Source: a virus. From it: a DNA stretch of 64,000 bases. Both the position numbers and the translations under genes were made by a program. This document shows, piece by piece, positions 42,125-50,741 of the stretch. Where the stretch lies: the IMG/VR virus record IMGVR_UViG_3300045972_000807, positions 1 through 64,000 of that record, one strand, 5' to 3'. The notes below the pieces were generated by a model. It worked only from the letters and a program-made list of their open reading frames with translations, was not told the DNA's origin and ran no database searches. The number at the start of each line of letters is the position of its first letter. The stretch's first letter is position 1.

Positions 42125-43618
42125 TTATCTCCGAATTAGTCCGCCGTTACCCCAACCGTACGGGGTAGCTGGAGATATAGAAAGGCCAATAGGTCCTGTT
42201 GAACCGTAGCGCCCAGCACCTGCTAGGGAACCATCACCGCCAGTTAGGCCCTTAATCAGCAGGTTGCGTTTGACTTGCTTAGCGTCAGCGTCCGCAGCAG
42301 TCTTTATATCGTTAGCAAGGCTCTGATAGAACTGCGTACGATCAACTTCCAAGCTGATTGCTTGACCGGAGAAGTTGTAGGCTTTTTCGCCTTCCAATAG
42401 GTACTGTGCTTGTAGCAATTGGACTTCGGTGTACTTCAACCACAACTCCCGGATCATCGCATCCGCGTTTGTCATATTAAAAGTTGTGAACAGGCCGCCA
42501 GCACCGTTGAAAGTGTCTCGCCCACGGGCCAGCATGGTAACGATCACTGGTACAGAGAACAACTCGTCTTGGAAGCCCATGAGCGTTGTCTTAGCCTTGG
42601 AGATCATAGCCTCAACGCTCTTTACTGCCCTAAGGATAGAAGCGTTAACTACAAACAGCTGACCTGTATCGCGGTAGGCAGTACCGATTTGGTTCTTGTA
42701 CTTCCAAGAAATGATGTAGGGGTCCAAAGACGCCGCAACAGAGTTGGTATCAAAGGCAGCTTGGTAGTACCAGCCCGACGACACACGCTTGCTCTGGTTG
42801 ATCTTAATATCTTTAGCCAGGAGTGTATTGCCTACAGAGGCGTAGACATCCGCGGAGACAGAATCCCAAGCGCGATCAAGAACAATGTCGAGATAAGCCA
42901 AATCACCCACCATTTCGACAGTATCCTGCGCACCCAGGCCCACAGTGAAATTTTCGGCGACGCGGAGGTTCTCAAACGCATATTGGTTTACCGTGTTGTT
43001 AAGGTTAAGTTCCCAGCGAAGCTGGTACGTGTCGTTGGACTCAGAAGGCTCAAGCGTAGACGGAGTGTTGACTACCGCGTGGGCTTCCACCGCAACGGAC
43101 GTAGACGAAGTCGAAATCGTAAAGTCGTAGGCATTGCCGGTAGCATAAACCGTACCGCGTTTGTCCAACAAAGACCAGGTAACGTAGCCGCTGGTGACGT
43201 CTGTACCAGCAGGCAAAATAAAGAATGCCTTGCCAATCGCCGCGCCACCAATATCAATGGTGTCCATCAGAGCTTGGAAGGCAAAAGGGTTTGTATCCTG
43301 GAACTTAACAGCTATGTCTTCGCGAACTGAAACGGCTACGGTAAAGTTGTAATGGATGCCGTTGGAGTCGATGATAGCCAAGCCTATGCCGTAGCTGGTG
43401 CCGTCTAGTCCGCCCGTTACCTGCACGTCCACGATAGCCCCGTTGAGGGCCAACACCGAGAACACCAACGGTGGGTTAGTGGTAGGCGCAAGCGTGTAAG
43501 GCGTGGCGCTTGCGACACTGCTATTTGGGCCAAGTAGCGCAGACAGGTCAATCGGAACTGACCTGTCTTGCCATTGGCTCTTAACGATAACAGCTTGGGT
43601 TTGTGGGTTGTCGATCAT
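42125..43618 (-). CDS. Structural protein with Ig-like beta domains
   Basis: A 497-residue protein. Residues ~1-330 are beta-rich with Thr/Ser/Val-rich strands and repeated Ig-like segments, followed by a helical section (340-460) and a Gly-rich C-terminus. It is probably a tail, baseplate or neck component. Its start overlaps the stop of the next small gene by 4 bases. Confidence 0.6.
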   Translation of the reverse strand: MIDNPQTQAVIVKSQWQDRSVPIDLSALLGPNSSVASATPYTLAPTTNPPLVFSVLALNGAIVDVQVTGGLDGTSYGIGLAIIDSNGIHYNFTVAVSVREDIAVKFQDTNPFAFQALMDTIDIGGAAIGKAFFILPAGTDVTSGYVTWSLLDKRGTVYATGNAYDFTISTSSTSVAVEAHAVVNTPSTLEPSESNDTYQLRWELNLNNTVNQYAFENLRVAENFTVGLGAQDTVEMVGDLAYLDIVLDRAWDSVSADVYASVGNTLLAKDIKINQSKRVSSGWYYQAAFDTNSVAASLDPYIISWKYKNQIGTAYRDTGQLFVVNASILRAVKSVEAMISKAKTTLMGFQDELFSVPVIVTMLARGRDTFNGAGGLFTTFNMTNADAMIRELWLKYTEVQLLQAQYLLEGEKAYNFSGQAISLEVDRTQFYQSLANDIKTAADADAKQVKRNLLIKGLTGGDGSLAGAGRYGSTGPIGLSISPATPYGWGNGGLIRR

Positions 43619-43821
43619 AGGGTTTTAAGATGCTCTTGCATCTGCTCCAGCGACCACTGAGCGTGGTGCGTGAGGACTCGGCATGTTTCTTTAGCAGTAG
43701 CATCAAGCCCTGAGCCAGAGTTAACTAGAGAGCCTATACGTTTAACGATAAGCTCCAGCTTTTTGGCTTCAGAGAAAATGTCTGAAGCTGAGCTAGCTGT
43801 TTTAAGGTGCTTGATAGGCAT
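43615..43821 (-). CDS. Small helical protein with MPIKHL N-terminus
   Basis: A 68-residue helical protein, unrecognised. It overlaps the structural gene downstream by 4 bases and has the shared MPIK-type N-terminus. Confidence 0.6.
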   Translation of the reverse strand: MPIKHLKTASSASDIFSEAKKLELIVKRIGSLVNSGSGLDATAKETCRVLTHHAQWSLEQMQEHLKTL

Positions 43822-43834
43822 TTTGATTCCTAGA

Positions 43835-44839
43835 TTACAAAGCTGGGCACGAAATTATGGTCTTACGTTTATCAACAAACACCTGTACTAGGGTTTTGTC
43901 GTCGCCGGTAAAGTTAATGTGTCCTTTGAACTGCTTTTGGTCTCGGGTCAAGCCAGAGATCTTAGAGGTAAGCAGTTTAGTCACAGTGTCGGTAGACTCT
44001 CCGCATTCCCAGGCAGTGACCGGATAACCCGGGTTCATTAGCGTCCACGTCTTACTAGTCGCGTAACCTAATTCTTGCATTACCTTTTCAAGCTGTTTGA
44101 AAGTTTTGGAAAGCTTAGGCTTAGCAGCAGTCTCAACCGAAGCCTGGGCAGGTTTGCACTTCTTAGCCAGGTACTGAGCAGTAGGAAGGTCGCAAGTGTA
44201 AACCTTATTGGGGCCGTCCTTCTCTGTAATCAAGCGAATCTTCTTACCGTCAGAAGATTTGCGGACGCCGAACCTGTCCCCAGTCTCCAGGGACACAGTG
44301 CGCTGAGCTTCGTTCATGCCGTCAAAGCCTTTGCCGGTAAACGTGAACCAAGCGTAATCTTCGTTTGGCTTAATTCGAGATTCAATCTCAGCTGAAGAGT
44401 GCACCAGCTTCAGCTGGTTAAGCGTGTACTTTTCAGTCGACCCGTCTGCGCCTTTAGTAACCGCCCAGGGATGACCTGCAGGCTGCTTAGTCGTCTTGGA
44501 AATGTCGGTCATGAAGTCAAGAGCCTCATTCCGAGTCATAGCCTGAGGAGACTTCTGCTGCTTGCTGCCTTCAAAGTAATACACGACGTATTTACCCGGG
44601 ACGCCCGCAGCTAGGATGGGGTCGTTTAACCTGGCCTCGATAAGAAAAGCAGCTGTAAGCACAGTGCCTTCGTCCTTGTCAGAGTCCCACACGCCGTACG
44701 AGCGATCCTTGCCAGGGATCTCAGCAGAGATCGTGTCCTTGCCTTGCTCAATACGACCCTTGAACTGGATCTTTGAAGCTTCGTCCGGGTAGGCCTTCTT
44801 TACAGCAGCTTCCCACTCTTCGTAGTTCTTGATTGGCAT
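43835..44839 (-). CDS. Hypothetical protein with MPIKNY N-terminus
   Basis: A 334-residue protein of mixed alpha/beta character. Residues ~235-334 look like a separate C-terminal domain after a flexible Ala/Lys/Pro linker. No family recognised. It is followed immediately by further small genes with matching N-termini, forming a set of abutting genes. Confidence 0.6.
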   Translation of the reverse strand: MPIKNYEEWEAAVKKAYPDEASKIQFKGRIEQGKDTISAEIPGKDRSYGVWDSDKDEGTVLTAAFLIEARLNDPILAAGVPGKYVVYYFEGSKQQKSPQAMTRNEALDFMTDISKTTKQPAGHPWAVTKGADGSTEKYTLNQLKLVHSSAEIESRIKPNEDYAWFTFTGKGFDGMNEAQRTVSLETGDRFGVRKSSDGKKIRLITEKDGPNKVYTCDLPTAQYLAKKCKPAQASVETAAKPKLSKTFKQLEKVMQELGYATSKTWTLMNPGYPVTAWECGESTDTVTKLLTSKISGLTRDQKQFKGHINFTGDDKTLVQVFVDKRKTIISCPAL

Positions 44840-45334
44840 TTACTTCACCTTGTTCTGTTGAACAGCAGCGTAGAGAGCCTTCATGGATTGGAAGAAGTTC
44901 TCAGCGAACTCAGCTTGGTCTCGCAGAGCTTCTTCCACATAGGCCCGATGTTTGTCCAAGCCGTTGGACCATTTCTCGAATTCCTTAACGGTCTTGGCTT
45001 TCTTGATATTGGAGAAGTCAGGCGCAGCGGGGCCGTCAGCCAGATATTCCATACGTGGGTCAAACGTATCGTGACCCAGGCTATCGAAGTCCACACGGTT
45101 ACCGTTAAGGTTTAAGGCAAATGCCTCTTCCTCGCCGCTGACAGGGTTCTTAAAAGAGAACACCAGGTTTTCACCTGTGCCGTCTACAGCGTTTTTGTCC
45201 ACCTTGAGCTTGATACCGTTGTCAGCAAAGATGCCCACAACAAACTTGCCGGCGTCTTGTGCGTTCATGTCGGCCACGACAGGATTTAAGCTACGAGCCG
45301 CAATTTCCTTCAAGGCGATGTTCTTGATTGTCAT
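44840..45334 (-). CDS. Hypothetical protein with MTIKNI N-terminus
   Basis: A 164-residue acidic protein with a beta-rich first half and a helical second half. It begins and ends flush with its neighbours, without a spacer. Function unknown. Confidence 0.6.
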   Translation of the reverse strand: MTIKNIALKEIAARSLNPVVADMNAQDAGKFVVGIFADNGIKLKVDKNAVDGTGENLVFSFKNPVSGEEEAFALNLNGNRVDFDSLGHDTFDPRMEYLADGPAAPDFSNIKKAKTVKEFEKWSNGLDKHRAYVEEALRDQAEFAENFFQSMKALYAAVQQNKVK

Positions 45335-45718
45335 TTACTTGACTCCTTGGTTGTTCATAACGATACGGCCCCGGTAAAGAACTTTTCCAGGTTGCCTGGA
45401 CGATACCGGAGAATTGAATTCGGTGTAAGGCTCTTTGCCTTTGTTGGGGAGCTTCAGTGCTTCCCTAATAGAGTTTTCACCCTGGCTATAAAAGTCTTTG
45501 GAGAGCACTCGGTCAGCCGTAATCTCCACGATGTAAACAAACTTCTTTGTCCGTACATTTTCAGGATAGACAGCGAAGGTACCACCCAGGGCCTTAACGA
45601 TCTTAGCTAGTGCCTTCTCTATGGGCACTACTAGGGCGATAGTTGCCTCTTGATCTGCGGGAGTAACTACCGGAGCCGACAGGACTACCCGTTTGGCGAT
45701 TTGTTCTATTGCGGACAT
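45335..45718 (-). CDS. Hypothetical protein
   Basis: A 127-residue protein with an alpha/beta pattern (helix, then strands around YIVEITADRVL). It directly abuts the genes on both sides. The size and helix-strand order are like those of several neighbours, which may be distant paralogues. Function unknown. Confidence 0.6.
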   Translation of the reverse strand: MSAIEQIAKRVVLSAPVVTPADQEATIALVVPIEKALAKIVKALGGTFAVYPENVRTKKFVYIVEITADRVLSKDFYSQGENSIREALKLPNKGKEPYTEFNSPVSSRQPGKVLYRGRIVMNNQGVK

Positions 45719-45985
45719 TTAGTCTTCCTTGTTAAGTAAACGGGCTGCTATTTCTCTTAGTTTAGCGCTTGCACTAGCCTTGTACAGCGCCCCAGCACCT
45801 GATTGCCTAACTGCCTTGTAGCCTAACTGCCTTAAAGTGTCCACAGCATCTGCTAAGGTAGCCGTATAGAACAGGTTACCTCCGTCCGTGATGGTAACCC
45901 ACGGTGCCGTGGCGTTAGACCTATGCTCTACTGCAGGGAGAAGTGAGCAGGCATCGTAGCCTGCTGGGACTTTAGGAAGAGACAC
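45719..45985 (-). CDS. Small hypothetical protein
   Basis: An 88-residue protein starting with GTG. It contains a TITDGGNLFYTATLADAVDTLRQLGYKAV-like region (given here only in part as ATLADAVDTLRQLGY), an alpha/beta unit. No family recognised. Confidence 0.55.
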   Translation of the reverse strand: MSLPKVPAGYDACSLLPAVEHRSNATAPWVTITDGGNLFYTATLADAVDTLRQLGYKAVRQSGAGALYKASASAKLREIAARLLNKED

Positions 45986-46000
45986 AGTATTAGTCCCGTA

Positions 46001-46276
46001 TTACAGGTATTCAGAAGCTAAAGCCTGCAGCTCAGCTTTAGACAGAGTAAAGTCTTTTCGCGAGCCTTTTTGTACAGCTGATAACTGTATGCTGTTACCC
46101 ACTTTTTTAGCAAGCCCCTTATTGAGTGCCACTTTACCTGGCTCCTCAAAGGTGTCTCCTAGAGAGAATTTTTCAAGAGAAACACCCTTGGGTGCTTGTA
46201 GCTTTGTACTCGTCCAGTTCGTAGAAGTTACTAGACGAGAAGAGATAGCACTAATGGTCGTTTTATTGAAAGTCAT
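46001..46276 (-). CDS. Small basic hypothetical protein
   Basis: A 91-residue basic protein with a Thr/Ser-rich N-terminus and a beta-rich middle. It lies 5 bases after the stop of the 407-residue gene. Function unknown. Confidence 0.55.
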   Translation of the reverse strand: MTFNKTTISAISSRLVTSTNWTSTKLQAPKGVSLEKFSLGDTFEEPGKVALNKGLAKKVGNSIQLSAVQKGSRKDFTLSKAELQALASEYL

Positions 46277-46281
46277 TTTGG

Positions 46282-47505
46282 TTAGTCCTTGTTGATGTTG
46301 ATTAAGATTTGGTTAACAGCTTTGTCTGAGAGGTTGAAGCGTTCCTTGAGGAAGTCCAAGTCTTCTGCTGAAGCCGCGGGGGCATCTGTGCCGCGAAGGA
46401 TAAAGAAGCTAATGCAAGTAGACTTAACTCCCTTGTATTCCTTCTCGGTGATTGCGGCACGCATACGAGCCCGGGTTTTAACCACGAGGCCCTTAACGTC
46501 CAGGTAAAGCTGTTGCTGAATCTTGTCCACCAAAGCCTTATCACGCACGGTGGGCTTGAGGAAGAAGTTCAACTGCTGCTCTTCGCTGTTGCTTTCCACA
46601 GCCGCAATGTGCTCGCTAAACGAGAACAACTCGCGCTTGATGCTCTCAGGCGAGATAAGCAAGTCGATTTGGATACGCTTGATGTTGTTGGCGAAGTGGG
46701 AGATTTGCAGGAGGTCGCTAAGCTCGTTGGCTACGGTTGCCAACTTAGCTGGATTGATCTCGCTGGTCAGCAAAGCATTTGAAGGAGGCTCGAACTCGTG
46801 GAGCACATCCATGAAGTAGGTCTTCTTGCCCATCAGGCCTGAGCCCAGAACAAAGGACACCACAATGAACAGCTGAGGAATACGCGATCCCTTTTCGTCG
46901 ATAACGTCCTTCAGCTCGATGTACGAGCAGTAGCAAAGGTTGTCACCGTCAGGGAACAGGTAGGAGAACGTTGTGGTGTCACCGTAGGCGATTGCACGGC
47001 TAACCAGCTTTTGAATGTTCTTGATAACCAACGCAAACTCTTCAGGCATAGTTTTAGCAGCCTGATTAGAAAGGAAGTTACCGGCATCGGCCAAGCCCTG
47101 AGTGATTTGCTTGCGGACTGAAGCGATACCGGCCAGTGCTGTATTGGAGTCAGCACCCAGCGCCTTGCTCATACGGAGCTTGGCTTCGAGGGCGCCTAGG
47201 GCATCTTTGCTTTCCCAGAGGGACCGTACGATGGCAAAGTTCTTTTCCAAGTTCTTTACCAGTGACGGTTTGAGATTAGACTTGCCCGTAGGCGAGTTCT
47301 TAACATCGGGAGTGCTGAGATCGATAACAAAGTTGTTAGCAGTAGCAATTTTCTTCTGAAAGACTTTCAAAAGGCTAAGGCTGTCCGACACCGACTCTGA
47401 TATCTTAGTGAGGTCGGTTTGAACTTGCTTGAGCGTTGTGTAGGAACGCTCAGCAAACTCTTGTGCTGCGATCTCGCTGTGTGTCTTCAATTTTTTAACG
47501 GACAT
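46282..47505 (-). CDS. Hypothetical protein with MSVKKL N-terminus
   Basis: A 407-residue protein. Residues 1-190 are helical with coiled-coil potential, 190-260 are hydrophobic and beta-rich (LFIVVSFVLGSGLMG), and the rest is mixed. No signature motif. It is the largest of the MPIK-type group after the helicase region and is a candidate internal virion protein. Confidence 0.6.
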   Translation of the reverse strand: MSVKKLKTHSEIAAQEFAERSYTTLKQVQTDLTKISESVSDSLSLLKVFQKKIATANNFVIDLSTPDVKNSPTGKSNLKPSLVKNLEKNFAIVRSLWESKDALGALEAKLRMSKALGADSNTALAGIASVRKQITQGLADAGNFLSNQAAKTMPEEFALVIKNIQKLVSRAIAYGDTTTFSYLFPDGDNLCYCSYIELKDVIDEKGSRIPQLFIVVSFVLGSGLMGKKTYFMDVLHEFEPPSNALLTSEINPAKLATVANELSDLLQISHFANNIKRIQIDLLISPESIKRELFSFSEHIAAVESNSEEQQLNFFLKPTVRDKALVDKIQQQLYLDVKGLVVKTRARMRAAITEKEYKGVKSTCISFFILRGTDAPAASAEDLDFLKERFNLSDKAVNQILININKD

Positions 47506-47551
47506 AATGTTCCATGCCTTTTATGGGATATACGATTTAAAATTGAACATG

Positions 47552-48877
47552 CTAGTATCTCTTATCAGTGTTTGGGCGTACCATCGAAGGTGTATTTGCC
47601 GAAGCCTGGGGGTTCCGCTTAGGAAGAATTATGTAGAGCTCTTGAGGCTGGCAGGGACGTACCTGGCACTCCCAACCTAGGACCGCCCTACGTTTATCGT
47701 TCCACCAATTGGAACTCGTAACCTGAAAAACTTTACCGTAAGTGCTATCGGTAATAATGTCGCCAGTGTCTACGTAGGGAATAGCAGGGGACATTACGAT
47801 CTGAAACGGGTCCGTGTTCTCAAGCTGAGTTTCCAATGAGGTTTGGTTTAGCTTGGGAAACTCGAACAGAGTCTGATTGTTGGATTGGTTGTACTGAATC
47901 TCAGCGTGTGTTGCGCTTGCGGTATCGGGATCACCTGGGAGCACAAAGGAAAATACGTGGGCGCGGCCGTCGCAGAACCGCTTCAGTTGCGATTCGTCTG
48001 TTAGACGGATTTGGTCTACAAAGATCTGGGCCGGTATAACCTTGTTACCGTTATAGAGGCGTACGCTGTCAATGCTTATTGCACCCATAGGCAGTATGGT
48101 GGGCTTGAAGGTAATAGTGCCGCCTTGGATAAGGGGCACAAAGGGCTCCATGTCTATCAATGCGTTACCCTTTACAGTGGAGTCCAGCATTTGCGATTCA
48201 AGAATAATCCGCACGCCGTTATGCACTAAAAATCCGCCTACATGGCCTGTACCGAAACAGATAGGGCAGGCTACGTCTGTAGAGACATCAAAGCCGAAGT
48301 CCATACCTGTGCCCAATACGTGGTCGAACAGCTCACGAGCAACCGTGCCTTCTCCGCTGACAGGGCCCGCGTCTGAGAAGCCGTCAGAGATTACAACGTC
48401 CGAGTTGGACGTAGCAAAGTCGTCCTCCTCAATAAAGCCTGTACCGGGGCCGCCCGAGAAGGGCTTGCTTATTAAGGGCTCTTCAGTATCGTACAAACCC
48501 AAGGGAGCCAATTGAACTCCGCCTCCACCACCGCCACCAACCATAGGGCCAAATACAGTCTTGTTGGGCACGGCGCCGTAAGGCATCGTACCAAACTGCT
48601 GACCAGTAAGGAGTTGGTTGATAACGCCCGGGCGCGCGTCGCCGTTCTCGTCCAACAGAGTTTTAGGGACCTTGCTGGCCTTAGACTGGCACGCACAAAT
48701 TATGCCGCACTTCATCTTAGAGTACAAGATAGAAGGGAAGCCTTGTACCTGAAAAGCATTGTCGTAACGGCGTGCTTGCGTGCTGACAATTCGATCTATG
48801 GATTGCCTAGCAACGTCTACAGCCCGAGTGTTAGTCGGGAGGATGCGGTTGTTGGTGGGGCGGTTTACGATTGGCAT
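47552..48877 (-). CDS. Probable tail or baseplate structural protein
   Basis: A 441-residue protein, beta-rich with a poly-Gly linker (about residues 116-122) and a CPICFGTGHVGG motif (about 206-217), a single Zn-knuckle-like pair, plus an upstream CGIICAC. A late section of strands (240-400) looks like a jellyroll or beta-sandwich. Its position next to the spanin and fibre genes supports a tail role. No family recognised. Confidence 0.55.
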   Translation of the reverse strand: MPIVNRPTNNRILPTNTRAVDVARQSIDRIVSTQARRYDNAFQVQGFPSILYSKMKCGIICACQSKASKVPKTLLDENGDARPGVINQLLTGQQFGTMPYGAVPNKTVFGPMVGGGGGGGVQLAPLGLYDTEEPLISKPFSGGPGTGFIEEDDFATSNSDVVISDGFSDAGPVSGEGTVARELFDHVLGTGMDFGFDVSTDVACPICFGTGHVGGFLVHNGVRIILESQMLDSTVKGNALIDMEPFVPLIQGGTITFKPTILPMGAISIDSVRLYNGNKVIPAQIFVDQIRLTDESQLKRFCDGRAHVFSFVLPGDPDTASATHAEIQYNQSNNQTLFEFPKLNQTSLETQLENTDPFQIVMSPAIPYVDTGDIITDSTYGKVFQVTSSNWWNDKRRAVLGWECQVRPCQPQELYIILPKRNPQASANTPSMVRPNTDKRY

Positions 48878-48885
48878 CTTTAACC

Positions 48886-49728
48886 TTACGGGGATGTTGG
48901 TGAAGGCGTTTCTAGGGCCTTATTCAGTGCGGGCATAAACGGCGCGCTACCCGGAATTAAAGCTGGTAGCAGTAACGGGGCGATTGAGAGTACGCCGTCC
49001 TTGATCTTACTAACTACAAGGAGTGGCGTACTTTCCTCTGTAGACACTGTTGTGGGGTCGATAGAGGTATCGTACAACAATGTCTGTAGCTCAGAAGCTG
49101 AAGCCGGTGTAATGCTACACCCCACGATGCGAACAGAGTTGTAGGCGTCTATGAGGGCGTTCAATTGCCGAATAGCGTCGTCTCCATCCTGTGCTATTGC
49201 GTGGAGAGATTGTTGAGTCGCGTCGTCAGGTCGGCATTGCGCTTGGTTCCCAGTTCCACCGGTAAGGGCGGGATCACTGTTGCCTTGTACACCGTCGGCG
49301 GGATGTTGGACGAGTTGACCACTGGCGGTTTGGTTGTTGAGCACGCCGACATTAGCAGCAGGCTTGCTATGAAAAACGAGCGGTTTGTTAGCTGTGGGAT
49401 TCTTGTGTGCATACTGATTCTCCTGTTTGAGGTTACCTGCGATATTATTAACATTATCCTGAAGGACTGTGCTGTTGCCCTGGGCTATACCGTTGGCAGT
49501 AGCCGCAGCTACGCTGTAGTCGCTCTTGAGTTTGTCGACTACCTTTTGGTCTTCAACAACCTTTGCGGCTAAGGCTGCGTCCCCCTTACGGGCTGCCACA
49601 TAGTAACCTGAGCCATAGATACCAATTGCTATCGCAACAACCGTTACTATCTTTGCCAGAAGGATATACGGTGTCGCGGGATTAGCTACGGGAATTACTG
49701 CGGCTGCTATTTCTGATTCTATACTCAT
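48886..49728 (-). CDS. Inner-membrane spanin (Rz-like)
   Basis: A 280-residue protein with an N-terminal membrane segment (about residues 21-43) and a long periplasmic part. The segment DDATQQSLHAIAQDGDDAIRQLNALIDAY (only partly quoted: AIRQLNALIDAY) is the classic Rz-type C-terminal signature. It joins the outer-membrane lipoprotein encoded inside it to fuse the membranes during lysis. The ATG at 49728 has AGGAG 9 bases upstream; an in-frame start at 49764 is less likely. It is longer than lambda Rz, with a Pro-rich, beta-poor extension at the C-terminus. Confidence 0.8.
   Translation of the reverse strand: MSIESEIAAAVIPVANPATPYILLAKIVTVVAIAIGIYGSGYYVAARKGDAALAAKVVEDQKVVDKLKSDYSVAAATANGIAQGNSTVLQDNVNNIAGNLKQENQYAHKNPTANKPLVFHSKPAANVGVLNNQTASGQLVQHPADGVQGNSDPALTGGTGNQAQCRPDDATQQSLHAIAQDGDDAIRQLNALIDAYNSVRIVGCSITPASASELQTLLYDTSIDPTTVSTEESTPLLVVSKIKDGVLSIAPLLLPALIPGSAPFMPALNKALETPSPTSP
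49194..49412 (-). CDS. Outer-membrane lipoprotein spanin (Rz1-like), nested
   Basis: A 72-residue lipoprotein in a different frame wholly inside the inner spanin gene. The signal peptide ends in the lipobox LMSAC, and the mature part is Pro-rich (PPVV, IPPTV, VIPPLPVE), the hallmark of Rz1. AGGAG 7 bases before the ATG at 49412 supports independent initiation. It shows that the host has an outer membrane. Confidence 0.82.
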   Translation of the reverse strand: MHTRIPQLTNRSFFIASLLLMSACSTTKPPVVNSSNIPPTVYKATVIPPLPVELGTKRNADLTTRLNNLSTQ

Positions 49729-49905
49729 TTTGATCTGCTCCTGTCTGTATCTACCTAAAAACACCCATTTCTAAGTGCGCCTGAAAGTACCTAAAATAGC
49801 CGGGGAATCTACCTGTACCTAGTACAGTGTACCGTTATCCACTCTTGCCATCTACCACCTGTTCTAGCCTACGCTAGTGTACCTAGCGTAGGCTGTTTGC
49901 CTCGC
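49729..49905 (-). other. Gene-free gap before the spanin genes
   Basis: This 177-base gap holds the spanin ribosome-binding site, an inverted repeat CTGTAC-CTA-GTACAG (49813-49827) and the terminator hairpin of the protease gene. The short palindrome could be an operator. No tRNA or conserved promoter is clear. Confidence 0.5.
49866..49894 (-). terminator. Hairpin with 12-bp stem after the papain-like protease gene
   Basis: AGCCTACGCTAG (49866-49877) and CTAGCGTAGGCT (49883-49894) pair perfectly around a 5-base loop. It follows the stop of the protease gene (49906) on the minus strand. The U-run is weak (next bases AGAACAGG), so termination may be partial. Confidence 0.55.
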
Positions 49906-50718
49906 CTATTTGTTTATGACCCAGGCGTCGGAAGTAAGGCGCATGTTGGTTACGTAGGCGTAAGGAACGCTGAAGTACCCACCAATGCCCCACTCGGGAC
50001 CCCAGCTGTTTCTGAAAAGGAAACGCTGAACCGTATCGTTGTAGCCAACCATTAGGACAGCGTGCCCACCCACGCACTTTTCTCCGGGTTTGGGCATCTG
50101 AACCTGGCCGGTGTGAGCAACCTGAGGGCCTTCAAAGGATTCGTAAAGCTGAAGTCCGCATACGATAGGAAAACCTGATGCCAAGGTTTGTTTAACCTGC
50201 AGGGGGTCCGTGTTGATGACCTGAGCAAACTTGCTTATCTTTCGAGTGGCAGCGTCAGCGTACGCAGCGTCATGAGGCTTTTGGGTAACCTTGGTAACGT
50301 CATAGGGCCATACGAGCTCTTGGCAAATACCGTAGGTGCTGAGTGCCTTGATGCCGTCATGGATGAAAGCCCCAGCGTCTTGCCCTGTTGAGTTTTCAAG
50401 AATACGTTCGTTGTAGTACGTGAAAAGCCTACTTACCTCAAAGTAAGAACCCTTTTGAGGATTGAAGGCTCCCTGCGTGTTTTCAAGATACTCAAGCGCT
50501 CCGCTGAAAGCGTGACCACTGCATGAACCAATAGGTCCCTGGTTCTCTACAGGTGAGCACCCTGGGCGCAAGTCCACAATTGGGGGCAACGAATTAGGAG
50601 CCACCAGCATAAAGTGCGGCGATGCCACCACGTCGAGGTGCGGAGCTCTGTGTGAGCGGGTTGACGCCTTAAGAGCGTAGGTATGACCTTTGGGTTTGTG
50701 TGCGGTTATCGTTGCCAT
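49906..50718 (-). CDS. Papain-like (C1A) cysteine protease
   Basis: A 270-residue protein with the full papain tetrad: Gln60 and Cys66 in NQGPIGSCSGHAF, His219 in VGGHAVLMVGY and Asn237 in FRNSWGPEWGIGGYF. The ~45-residue N-terminal stretch is short for an inhibitory pro-domain, and there is no signal peptide. It lies between lysis and fibre genes, so it may be a virion component that degrades host surface proteins, or it may process tail proteins. Confidence 0.9.
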   Translation of the reverse strand: MATITAHKPKGHTYALKASTRSHRAPHLDVVASPHFMLVAPNSLPPIVDLRPGCSPVENQGPIGSCSGHAFSGALEYLENTQGAFNPQKGSYFEVSRLFTYYNERILENSTGQDAGAFIHDGIKALSTYGICQELVWPYDVTKVTQKPHDAAYADAATRKISKFAQVINTDPLQVKQTLASGFPIVCGLQLYESFEGPQVAHTGQVQMPKPGEKCVGGHAVLMVGYNDTVQRFLFRNSWGPEWGIGGYFSVPYAYVTNMRLTSDAWVINK

Positions 50719-50741
50719 GTTCTTACTCTCAAATAGGGTTG

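Noticed and set aside
42419-43330. Plus-strand frame of about 300 codons
   Set aside because: It lies wholly opposite a coherent structural gene, has no Shine-Dalgarno sequence and encodes an implausibly Arg/Val-rich product.
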